Below, piece after piece: positions 1 through 10,642 of a DNA stretch of 64,000 bases. This DNA comes from Psilocybe azurescens (taxonomy: Eukaryota > Basidiomycota > Agaricomycetes > Agaricales > Agrocybaceae), in the NCBI GenBank assembly GCA_023853785.1, contig JAJIRX010000522.1:372001-436000 (forward strand), given 5' to 3'. Position numbers and translations under genes: made by a program. The notes beneath the pieces were generated by a model. That model did not search any database. It was not told the DNA's origin and saw nothing but the letters and a program-made list of their open reading frames with translations. Each line of letters starts with the position of its first letter. The stretch's first letter is position 1.

Positions 1-1387
1 AACCCGCCCAAATTCTGTCAATTCTGTCGTATCAATAGTTGGATATTGCCTGTTGAAACCGTAGTCCGTTACACGACGGTCTTGGAGTTGGAATGTCACC
101 TCGTCGGTATCTCCCATCGAAGCTTGAAGATGCGCGCTAGTCATATTTTCTTCGTTGACTAGCGTAACATTTTGCAGCTCGTCGCTAAGTTTGCTTTTGA
201 TGAGCTTCGTAAAGATATCCCGAAATTTGTCCTCCCGGGGAATGAAAAGTCGCAAATATTCTTGCTGGCCAGGGTTAATTTGAATCGCAACACAGGGGTG
301 GAGCAGCCGTAGTCCAGGAGCATGCTTCATCATGGCATAGAATGCATTTAATGATTCGACAATAGCTGTCTCTCCTGTGTTTTCGAAAGACGCGTCTCTC
401 TGGGAGTAAATGGCGAAATGGGCACCAATAGCGATACCGTGGGCAGAGCCTGCGTCTAATATTAGACGGCGCACAGTTGTAACTTCACCAGACGATGATG
501 TTTGATCAGGTTCCCTAAATTCGATTTTATAGTGAGGACTCAGAGTGCAGGAAAGCTTTGCATCGAACAGAAATCTGTGCTTGTTAAAGCCTTTGCATTG
601 GGGATTTTGTCTGGAAAAGTAAAATATCAATTGGTAGCCTTAAAGGTTCATTTGAGCGTACTTACTGCGAAATAGGTTTCATGCGAGGGAGTACGTCGCA
701 GTACCTTAGCTGGTCTAACGGTACGGTGCGGAAAAGATCAAGGAGAGCAGTAGAGAAAAGCCCACCATCCCGATGTTCGTGGGCCTTCTCTGTTGAGGCG
801 CAGGCGGCGAGAAGCATATGCGATCTGAGTCCTGAGTGCGAATATCTACCGATTTTGGATCCTTGGGAAATTTCTCGGTCGATATCTGGATTGTAGGCAG
901 CCGGCGGAAGGTCGATTGAGCGAACGCGGATTTCATTATTTTGGGGTCCTCTTGTCCTAGATGCAGAGTGGCAGCAATCCATGATGACCGTCTATAGTAG
1001 ACACGGTAGGGTCAAAAAGAACATAAAGTGTTTTAAAGGGAGCTTACAATATTGTCTCCCTTCTTTTCCGCAATTCGATCTATCCACATTCCAATTTCCA
1101 TATCAGAAATACAGGGAACTTCCTTCCCCTTTCTGTACAATAATCGTATGGGACCACCATTTGAATCCAATGTTTCTCCCCATCTGGTGTTTGATGTAGA
1201 ATTTCGCCGCCGTGACCAGCGTAGAAGATGACGATCGGGTCGCCCTCACCGATGAGAGGGTTGTTAGCCAGGTCTTTGAAAGCCTTCTCGATTGCGTGAC
1301 GGGTTGCATCTCGGCCCAATAGCAGCATGATATGGGATAACCAGTGGGTGATTGATACTTGTTTATTCCTACAAGTAAGGCAAACAT
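1..1387 (-). pseudogene. Caspase-like protease gene, copy A (partial, disrupted)
   Basis: Paralogue of the intact gene at 6730-8884. Exons are about 1387-1048, 991-666 and 610 to beyond the left window edge, so the C-terminal third is outside the window. The catalytic His motif (FYAGHGGE) and Cys motif (DCCHSASRTR) are both readable. Compared with copy B, a 73-nt deletion near 1336 removes the segment coding for RGAEPDACRWRDFL and shifts the frame between the first beta strand (MFALLVGIN) and the His motif. Exon 3 also carries a 15-nt in-frame insertion near position 195. Both introns keep the same GT-AG sites as copy B. I infer a recently disabled duplicate: 73 is not a multiple of three and the deletion is not in a homopolymer, so a simple read error is unlikely. 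The upstream 1.6 kb is also duplicated with it. Confidence 0.8.
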
Positions 1388-3016
1388 GCGGGTGGAGGTC
1401 GGGCTGTTAAAACGATCGTCAGCCCAGGAAACTTGGAGTTAGGAAAGAATTCGGACCTCGGACGGTGGGTCGACTGCTCACAACTCATTAAAAATATGAG
1501 ACGGTCACCTGTAAAGATAGAAAATGATGGTGATTGAAAGTAACTGAACTTGAATTTTGAACACGAAAGGAATGAAGGTTATCAGGATTCGAATTGTGAA
1601 GGAAGTTGCAGAGTGCCTGGTCCAATATATAAGAACATTCCGCTCACGGGGGTATAATACCGACATAAAGGCATTATACCCCCATGAAGGTATCCACATC
1701 CAGCTGCAAGAGTCAGGGATTCTGGTCAGCGATAATCGAATAAAGGTATTATTACCACAAATTCCTATCGTCGGTTGATCCTGGCAACGACCTGACAGGC
1801 AACATGAACTCGGTGTCTAATTCTAGGGTCGAGTTGTCCATGAGCGCCTTTCATAAAGGTAATTATGATTCGTAATTTTTAGCTGAAGTTGCTCGCGGGA
1901 CAGCCGACGCCCAAGGCCACACCGAGAAGCTCGGAGGACGTGTTCAGGGAAATAATCCATGAGGATTAATTGGCCTATTCTTATCTGAGGAACAATTGTT
2001 ATCTCCTCTTGTGATACACTGTAAAGGAGGCAAGTGAAGAAAGAATTACTCTCATGAGCTGACATAGCATGTCTAGTCGCGACTTGTGCCCTAAATTTGA
2101 GTGCGGATAACAGAAGGGCTTTACCAAATCGGTCGCCGTAAGTTCAGTGCTCAAAGCCATATTCAAAATGCACTCACCTACTGAGATGAGGTAGGCTGGA
2201 GCAAATGGGAGGCTTGTGCAGCTGATAAGGATGCTAGGAGTAATGATATAAGCAGTTCTCGCTCGAAGGCGAATGTGCCTGGTTATCCCGTAATTGGCAT
2301 ATCCTAGGACGTCTGAAAATCAGCATTGCTCCCAGGCTAAGTAACGATCTGTAACGTTGAGGCTTCGTCCGCATACACAGCTTAATATCCTTTTTACCCC
2401 AATCTAACGGCTGTGAACTTGATGAGAAGAGAAGAAATACGGGCACAGGCTGCGATTCAGAGTAGATTTGCGATCAAGACATATCGAACGATACAATTTC
2501 GCTGGTAACGTGCGAACGGCCAATCTGAAGTGCGAGGGGCTTCGGAGATTGAACCAATATGAGTGTTGTCCTATAGTCTCATTTGTAATCAAGCTAAAGT
2601 TGACCAAAACTCACCAAAGACGCAGACAACTCCAATACGAGTGAGTCCATTACCAATACGCCAACTTCAATCCTACACGGTAGGTTCATTCGTAGAAGCA
2701 TTCAACAAAAAGAGATTCAAAAGACGTTTGTTCTGTTCGATTCGACTCTAGTCAGAGGATCACAACACGGACAGAAGATGGGTCATTCCAAGTGTCGTGG
2801 AGCACAGCGTTGTTTCTTTGAAAAAGGATTGACTGTTGGTAAGATGCATATCTTCGTCATGAGGGCCGTTGGAGGGAAACAAAAGGGCATTCATTCGGGT
2901 TTAATGATGACATAAATGGAAATCGAATATTGAATATTGAATGCCCGCTCTCTCAGGGGCGGTGTTCATGAAATTCTCATACCAATACCTCCACACTGTC
3001 CAGCACACCGTACCGT
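1388..3016. promoter_or_regulatory. Shared intergenic region of the divergent caspase/GT69 pair, copy A
   Basis: No convincing gene. The stretch separates the starts of the divergent caspase (-) and mannosyltransferase (+) copies. From about 1800 onward it aligns by eye with 9450-10640, the equivalent region of copy B. Blocks such as the one around 2480-2560 (matching about 10140-10230) are nearly identical. Short ORFs here are not conserved in frame between the two copies. It probably contains both promoters, but no specific element could be assigned apart from the inverted repeat at 1648-1683. Confidence 0.5.
1648..1683. repeat. Perfect 11-bp inverted repeat with 14-nt loop
   Basis: The left stem GGGGGTATAAT (1648-1658) is the exact reverse complement of the right stem (1673-1683). 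It lies about 270 bp upstream of the caspase copy A start. The equivalent region of copy B (about 9190-9205) keeps only the right-hand half. Confidence 0.7.
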
Positions 3017-3588
3017 ATGGCCGACTTCCAGTCCTCACAACGTCGGCTGTCCAAAGCGACGATGAAGGGCCGGCGGGATGATATCCACACAACTGCGCAA
3101 GATACCCACCCCCGTCGCACTCGCCATCGGCATCCTCTTCGGTTTCCTCTTCACCAGACTCCTGCCATGGACAACCGTATGCCCATTTCTTTTCATCCTT
3201 CATGAGATATATGTTCTAATACATTGTGATGCAACGCTCAGTCAACAACACCGGTATGGTGCAGTGGGCATATACCCTCCAGCAGAGCCGGCAGCCCATT
3301 CAGCTACCGGCGCTCGACCAGCGCGCACGCATCCTCGACCTGCTCACCACGCTCTCGCCGCACTATACCAAAGAGTGCACACGCAAACCGCAGCCGCTCT
3401 ACGCCCAACAGGCTCTGGAACGGTACGCCCCGCTCGTCGGGCACAACCCGCCCTCGGCGCACTCCTGGCTGTCCGGCCTCCTGGGGGGGCTCTGCCGCTG
3501 AGCTGGACCACGGGGCAACCGTGCGGCGTGACCTCCAAGCCAGCGAGCACAAGTACTTCTTCGCCATCAACCTCTACAACTCGTTGCA
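3017..3588 (+). pseudogene. GT69 mannosyltransferase, copy A (truncated 5' remnant)
   Basis: Matches the 5' third of the gene at 10643-12483. The same ATG context and first intron are present. A one-base insertion near 3067 shifts the frame just after MADFQSSQRRLSK, before the membrane anchor. A 10-nt difference near 3285 shifts it again. A run of seven G (3483-3489) stands where six would keep the frame and leads to a stop. Homology ends abruptly at about 3588, inside the codons for the NLYNS motif, so the whole catalytic domain is missing. This is a clear pseudogene produced by the segmental duplication that also contains caspase copy A. Confidence 0.85.
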
Positions 3589-4931
3589 CTTGTTGAAAGT
3601 TGGTTTGTACCAGAGCTCAAGTAGATTCTTCTGACAAGCCTTGACATATCATGTCACCGATCAGTATAGACGAAATCCAACCCACTCAAGACAAGAAATC
3701 AAGGATGCTCGAAAACAGTGTTTCAATGCTGGGCCAACTGGGAAGGGGATTGCAGCAGGCCGCCTGCTCCTAGACCAAGACAACAAGGTATTTGATGAAA
3801 TGGCCCATAATGAATTCTATCTCAGTCAGCGAGATATGGTAACTATCCATAGCTATTTGCACTCTTTACAGCCGTAGACGGACTCAACAGCGGACCCGAC
3901 TACCTGTTCTTTCCTGGTGCTGCAACTGATGACTGAAGCATGCCTGCTGTGCATTGCATCGTCCACACCCCACGGTAGTGCCTCTGTTACACACCTTAGG
4001 ATGATATATACTTAAAGCACATGTATTCTTTCGACAATCTTCTGTACTGGTGTACGAGGAGGAGTGACCGCACCTGGTAAACGAGTTAGTGAGCACAACA
4101 GATTTGCACATATACTCAGAATCTGTTGTGTTGGATGTAGGTCAGAATCATATACAGCGATTGGAATGAATGTTTGGCCCACCTTACTTCTGTGGCGCGC
4201 GACAAATACTATATGGCTGCAGTGACTCTGATACCACTAAGTTAAGCGCTGGCTCAAGCCAAATCTGTTTCGGTGTGAAGGTCAGTCGCAGTGAAATACA
4301 AACTTGTGTTGTCTGACCTAATACCCCAGGCTATCGAGCTATTGCGAGACAATAGGTTGAGCAAGGAATTTATAAAGATTTTCCTAGCCTTCTGTGTGCA
4401 TTCTTGAGAATTCATGCAGGTGGTGACGACATGAAATGACTGATGATTGATAACATGGAGATTAAGAGTATAAATTTCTCGATGAGAATCAAATCACCAG
4501 TCCTTGTTCACAGCATTACACACATGCATACGAGCACACACACAATTGACTCACGGAAAGAAGAGTTGTGTGTGACTCTTACCAGACTGATGGATCCTAG
4601 GCGACTTACCCAGCAAAAATAAAAGGAGCATCTTTCCTAATAAATGCAGTAAGATTTTAATCTTCAAGGACTCCAGTACACGATCTCGGATGGCTTGGTA
4701 GATCGGAATAACGGATAATATCCTATACACTATATATGTGGAACGCCCAAGCCTCTGACGTTAAATGTTTTTGCAACTTTTTGACAAAAGCTCAGGCTGT
4801 GGCGCTCTAGAGAACATTTCTCAGAGGTCCATTTCCTTCAAACCAGAAAAAGAGCTAAAACAAATCCGATACGACTGCTCAAGATGTTCACATCCAACCA
4901 TTTTCGATTCTCTTTCTGTGTCCATATGTCC

Positions 4932-5380
4932 TCAGCTAATTTCCATATTTCTTTTTCCCGAAGGCCATACCATTTTACTCCTTTCTTGGTATTTGTGCAA
5001 AGTCAAGCTTGAGCCTGTTAGTCCCTATCATACAGGCATTGTGTACCGTCATCCAGAAGAAGTAATGTATCGTTCTTGTTATATCTTACCTGATTGACTT
5101 CCAGATCCCGTTTTGGTCTATCTCGGCCATGAAGATAGTTGCCCCAGTGTCTTTGATCACCGTAAGTCAACTTTCGTTCGTTGTCTCTTAATTTATCCCT
5201 CCATTTCTTTTCACGTAGTATTGCATACGCAGATGATTGCGTGAATGAGGATAATTTTTCTCCAGTCATCGTCGGAGCTTCATTTACTTCAAAATCAATA
5301 TTGGCCCATATCTCTTTGAGAGCGCCTCGGAGGTTGCTTTGAATTTTGGTTACATACACCCTGTCCACAGTTGCAGACCA
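4932..5380 (-). CDS. Possible gene fragment, unrecognised
   Basis: An internal-type exon runs from an acceptor at 5381 to a donor at 5090 (97 codons, open throughout). It is followed by a 65-nt GT-AG intron and a terminal exon 5024-4932 ending in TGA. The protein is charged and helix-rich, with segments such as LREKKWRDKLRDNERK and IWANIDFEVNEAP. No ATG or upstream exon was identified; the DNA upstream holds a direct repeat instead. It does not match any family I recognise. It could be the 3' end of an old gene or of an unannotated mobile element. Confidence 0.35.
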
Positions 5381-5400
5381 CTATAACAATAAGACCCTGA

Positions 5401-5539
5401 AAACCTAGCCGCACTGTTGTCTTGGGTCACTATAGATTCTTCGTCACATCTTGTCCACACTTGTAATTTTAAACCATTGCATCGATCCCTGCAAACCTAG
5501 CCGTACGGTTGTCTTGGGTCACTGTGGATCCTTTGTCAC
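5401..5539. repeat. Two about 47-bp direct repeats
   Basis: 5401-5447 and 5493-5539 share the core AAACCTAGCCG...TTGTCTTGGGTCACT...TCGTCACA-like sequence with a few substitutions. They are separated by 45 bp and each lies near a CTTGTCCACACTT motif. Confidence 0.6.
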
Positions 5540-6729
5540 AGCCTTTGCTTTGATTGAATCAGCTTATTAACGTGTATTAAGAAGTGGTCAGAGCGCTAAG
5601 ACACCCTACGCTAGAGTATCTACTAACATTTGGATCTCCGAGTGTGGCCTTGTCCACACTTGAAAGGAGCAATCTTCTCTTTTGTCTATCTCCGAATAGC
5701 CGTCTGAAATCAGCGTTCTTTCTAAGACATAACACTTGCATCTAAGCTAATTTGGTCATGCTGCCTTGCTGCAAATGAGATATTATAGACGTTTCCTAGG
5801 GCAAAATGATCATGTCACCAGTAAGGGCAACTTGCGACAATGGGTGGAACACGAGCACTGTGTCTGAGGCATGGGGAAGTAATTTTTAGAGAAATGTTGA
5901 TACACTACCAAATTGAATGCTTCCCTACGTTAGTTTGAAATGGGATATAGACTCTGTAGATGCCTTGTTTTTCTTATTCCGTGAGCCCCATTTTTATCTG
6001 TCTTATCCTGTCGAAAGATCTCCAGTACAAATGGTTGATCATTGCCTATCATTGCCTGCCTGTTGCCAGTGTTGGACTGCCTTGAAAACTAATGTACGAG
6101 TTATGCCGAAGTCATGTAACTCGCTGAAAGGTATGGTGAGTTACTAACTAGTTCTAGGACTGCATTGAAGGTCATGTATCCAACTCATATTATGGTTCTT
6201 TGTTCCTATTGTGGAGAATTTAACAACTGAAATATATACCAATATGAATGGCAGACCAGTCATCCTCAGTCTGACTCAGTCATCTATGCCTGATACACGG
6301 AAATACTACTATTCAGTAGCTTTTGATGTGTCCTTGTACATCCCAAACATATATTTAGTCTATTAATCCTACATTTGGCTAATCACAGCATTTGCTACCT
6401 AGGTCACCCTTGTCACTGGCCATCAATTGTGGGAGAGTTATTGAGTTAGTAACTACAGTCGAACCTGCATTTGGTCTATAAATAGATCGAATTTAAAAAT
6501 AGATTGGCAAATCCTGAGCAAGAAAAATACATTGGAGAGATTTAGACATTTGCTATTCTATACACCAATTAAAAATTCTTGTGTATAGGTATGAAAGATA
6601 AATCCATGTCATCAGTTAAATACGTACGCGGACATCAAACAACCAAATTTGCGTCAAGTATAGTAAAAGCTCGGGTCAGAAAGCAGCATTGCCCACTGCG
6701 CACTTGGTTGTCATTACTGCAAAAACACA

Positions 6730-8884
6730 TCATCGTCTTGCTCGAGATCTTCGCTGAATGATGGGTATAAGAAGGGTATCCCAACCTCTGTCTGTACACC
6801 TAGTATTGTATGCAACAGGCGCACGAGCCCGCTGGAATGGAGACGGATGCGACACCTTGCTAATATCAATCGCTCGTGTCGTGAAAAATATCTTCAGAAA
6901 ATCGACATTGCCGTCTTCATGATCTAGTTTGTACGTGTGAGGTGGCACTCCGCTAGATCCATAACCGAATGTAAGGAACCCTCCACTTTTTAGTGGGGAC
7001 TCAACCAGATATCCTGTTGGACCCGAAGTCTCATAAAGGGAGGCTACTCTCATGATCACGCGTGAGATTTGCATAAGAATAGAGGCCGTGATTAACGCAC
7101 CGATAGAGAGATTGTTATTGTTGAAGAAAAACAGGTAAGGGTACAGGTCACAGGCGCTGTTGTTGACCAGCTTGAGACCATAGGGTGCCCCTTCCTCGAC
7201 CTCAAAATCGACAACACCATTATGAAAGAGGTTTCCACCTTCCGGTACAAAGTTCCTCCAGTCCAGCTCGTTGGAATCGTCCAATTTGTAAAACTCCACG
7301 TCAATCTTGTTGATGATGTTGGAGTTTATATTGACGTGGTCCAATTCGCGGTAGTAGCATGCGATTCCGCTGAGAACCCGCGCAAATTCCGTCAATTCTG
7401 TTGTATCAATAGTTGGATATCGCCTGTTGAAACCGTGGCGCGTTACACGACGGTCCCGGAGTTGGAATGTCACCTCGTCGGTATCTCCCATTGAAGCTTC
7501 AAGATGTGCGCTAGTCATATCTTCTTCGTTAACTAGTGTAACATTTTGCAGCTCGTCGCTAAGCTTCGTAAAGATATCCCGCAATTTGTCCTGCTGCGGA
7601 ATGAAAAGTCGCAAATATTTTTGCTGGCCGGGGTTGATTTGAACAGCAACACAGGGGTGAAGCAGCCGTAGTCCGGGAGCATGTTTCATCATGGCAGAGA
7701 ATGCATTTAATGATTCAACTATAGCGGTCTCTCCAGTGTTCTCGAAAGATGCGTCTCTTTGGGAGTAAATGGCGAAATGGGCCCCGATAGCGATACCGTG
7801 GGCGGAGCCAGCGTCTAATATTAAACGGCACACAGTTGTAACTTTATCGGCCGATGATGTTGGATCAGGCTCCCTGAATTCGATTTTATAGTGAGGACTG
7901 AGAGTACGGGAAAACTTTGCATTGAACAGAAACCTGTGCTTGTTAAAGCCTTCGCATTGGGGATTTTGTCTGGAAAAGTATAATATCAATTGGTAGCCTC
8001 AAAGATTCATTGAGCGTACTTACTGTGAAATATGTTTCACGCGAGGGAGTATGTCGCAGTACCTCAGCTGGTCTAACGGTACGGTGCGGAAAAGATCAAG
8101 GAGAGCAGTAGAGAAAAGCCCACCATCCCGATGTTCGTGGGCCTTCTCATTTGAGGCGCAGGCAGCGAGAAGCATATGCGATCTGAGTCCTGAGTGCGAA
8201 TATCTACCGTGTTTGGATCCTTGGGAATTTTCTCTGTCGATATCTGGGTTGTAGGCAGCCAGCGGAAGGTCGATTGAGCGAATGCGGATTTCATTATTTT
8301 GGGATCCTCTTGTCCCAGATGCAGAATGGCAGCAATCCATGATGACCGTCTATAGTCGACACAGTAGGGTCAAAAGGACATAAAGTGTTTTAAAGGGAGC
8401 TTACAATATTGTCTCCCTTCTTTTCCGCAATTCGATCTATCCACATTCCGATTTCCATATCAGAAATACAGGGGACTTCCTTCCCCCTTTCCGTACAATA
8501 ATCGTATGGGACCACCATTTGAATCCAATGTTTCCCGCCATCTGGTGTTTGATGTAGAATTTCGCCGCCGTGACCAGCGTAGAAGATGACGATCGGGTCG
8601 CCCTCACCGATGAGAGGGTTATTAGCGAGGTCTTTGAAAGCCTTCTGGATTGCGTGACGGGTCGCATCTCGGCCCAATAGCAGTGTAATATGGGAATTTA
8701 GATCCACATGGTTCGTCAAGAAATCCCTCCATCGACAGGCGTCGGGTTCTGCGCCGCGCAGAGAGAGATAACCAGTGGGTGATTGATACTCGTTTATTCC
8801 TACAAGCAAGGCAAACATCTGAGACTGGGACTGGGAATGATTGTCAGCCGAGGTAGACTCGAATCTAGGAAACCATTCGCACAT
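6730..8884 (-). CDS. Caspase-domain protease with C-terminal DUF4384-like region, copy B (intact)
   Basis: Three exons, 8884-8405, 8349-8024 and 7969-6730, joined by 55- and 54-nt GT-AG introns, give 681 codons plus stop with no break. The N-terminal caspase (peptidase C14) fold starts at MFALLVGINEYQS. The catalytic His lies in FYAGHGGE and the catalytic Cys in DCCHSASGTR at the start of exon 2, followed by LLAACASNEKAHE. The C-terminal 400 residues include DLYPYLFFFNNN, LTFGYGSSG and FLKIFFTTRAIDIS. This layout is familiar from Agaricomycete caspase proteins and, by my reading, resembles the DUF4384 domain attached to bacterial caspase-like proteases. The start at 8884 adds 22 residues before MFALLVG; the later ATG is an alternative. 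No signal peptide is seen. A role in regulated cell death or self/non-self response is a family inference only. It is divergent to the mannosyltransferase at 10643. Confidence 0.88.
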
Positions 8885-10642
8885 TTCGCTTCGTCTTCAC
8901 ACAACTTATCAAGAATACGAGATGGCCACCTGTGAAGATAAAAAAATAATGGTGATTGAAAGTAAATGCACTTGAATTTTTGAACACGAAAGGAATAAAG
9001 GATATCAGGATTCGTATTGTGAAGGAGGATTAAAGCAAGCAACTTTCGGCAAAAAGTTAGCGTCTCTCGAGAAGAGTCTCTCGGGGGAATGGTTATAGGG
9101 CAAAAGTGTGTAGTTTAACGGAATCCCTGTAGTAAGATTGTTAGTCGTTCTCGGGGCCAATATAATGACATCTTCCTACGATACCATACAGGTATAATAC
9201 CCCCATGACGATTTTCATCGAGCCCGAAAAGGCTAACCAAAAATCACGTAAGGTGTTATTCCCACGAGGTCCTATGTTGCCACTGTAAAATCGCCATCCA
9301 TCTATCCAGATTCCGAATGTGGTACTGTTAAGGAGTCCGAACGCACCCTAATCTTGCCGTGACAAGATGTCTTACCTTGAACAAATGATGCATCGCCATG
9401 ATTGCCGGCCTGGTCGAAATCAGCGAAGGCTAGAGGACGAAAGAGACCTGATAGCCAACGCGAATTCGGTGTCTAATTCTAAGGTCGAGTCTTAATCAAT
9501 CCTGTAAATCATGGTCGCTTTTGTAAGATTCGTCCGCGAGCGGCTGTCATGAAGATCCTAACCCAAACCAGTAGCCATAGCCGCCACGTGCAACCCGTTA
9601 TTTTTAGTTGAAAGCGGCGTTGCTTGCGCGAAAGCGGACGCCAAAGCCATACCGAGAAGCTCGGAGGATATCCATGAGCATTAATTGGCCTATTCTTATC
9701 TGAGAAACAGCTGTAAAGGAGGCAAGTTAAGAAAGAAATACTCCCATCAGCTGGCATAGCATGTCTAGTAGCGACTTACTTGTGACCTAAATTTGAGTGC
9801 GAGAGACTTTTACCAAATTGGCCGCCGTAAGTTCGGTGCTCAAAGCCATATTCGAAACACACTCACCGACTGAGATGAGGTGGGCTGGAGCAAACGGGAG
9901 GCTTGTGCAGCTGATAAGCATGCTAGGAGCAATGACATAGTCAATTCTCGCTCAAAAGCGAATGTGCCTAGTTATCCTGAACGTCTGAAATTCGGCATTG
10001 CTCCGAGGCTGAGTAACGCTCTGTAACGCTAAGGCTTCATCCGAATACACTGCTTTACACGAATCTAACGGTTGTGAACTTGATGAGAAGAGAAGCAGTA
10101 TAGGCACAGGCTGCGATTCAGAGTAGATTTGCAATCAAGACATATCGAACGATACAATTTCGTTGGCAACGTGCGAACGGCCAATCTGAAGTGTGAGGGG
10201 CTTCGGAGATTGAACCAATCTGAGTGTCGTCCTATAGTCTCACTGAACATAATTGTAATCAAGGTGGAGTTGACCAAAACTCACCAAAGACGCAGACAAC
10301 TCCAATACAAGTGAGTCCATTACCAATACGCCAATTTCAATCCTAATGGAATACACGGTAGGTTTTCATTCATAGAAGCACTCAACGAAAAGGGGTCCAA
10401 AAGATGTTTGTTCTGTTTGATTCGACTCTCTAGTCAGAGGATCACAACATGGACAGAAGATGACTGTTGGTAAGAAGATGCATATCTTCGTCATGAGGGA
10501 GCCGTTGGAGGGAAATAAAAACGGCATTAAGCGGGTTGAATGGTGACATGAATGGAAATTGAAAATTGAATGCCCGCTGTCAGAGGCCGTGTTCATGAAA
10601 TTCTCATACCATACCTCCACACCGTCCAGCACACCGTACCGT
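8885..10642. promoter_or_regulatory. Shared intergenic region of the divergent caspase/GT69 pair, copy B
   Basis: No gene seen. It separates two divergent starts by about 1.76 kb. Most of it (about 9450-10640) corresponds to 1800-3016 of copy A, whereas about 9040-9420 has no counterpart there. The strong conservation of non-coding sequence between copies reflects recent duplication rather than proven constraint. Confidence 0.5.

Larger units (their letters stand above)
3589..6729. other. Gene-poor stretch between the two caspase/GT69 units
   Basis: AT-rich DNA that follows the abrupt end of the GT69 remnant. A 78-codon ORF at 3641-3877 (+) has coding-like composition but resembles nothing I know. 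One possible multi-exon fragment lies at 4932-5380 (-) and a short direct repeat at 5401-5539. Nothing is seen in the rest; no transposase or reverse-transcriptase motif was found. Confidence 0.5.

Noticed and set aside
662..982. Plus-strand ORFs overlapping the caspase exons (e.g. 681-896, 8051-8254)
   Set aside because: They are reverse-strand shadows of the conserved caspase exon 2.
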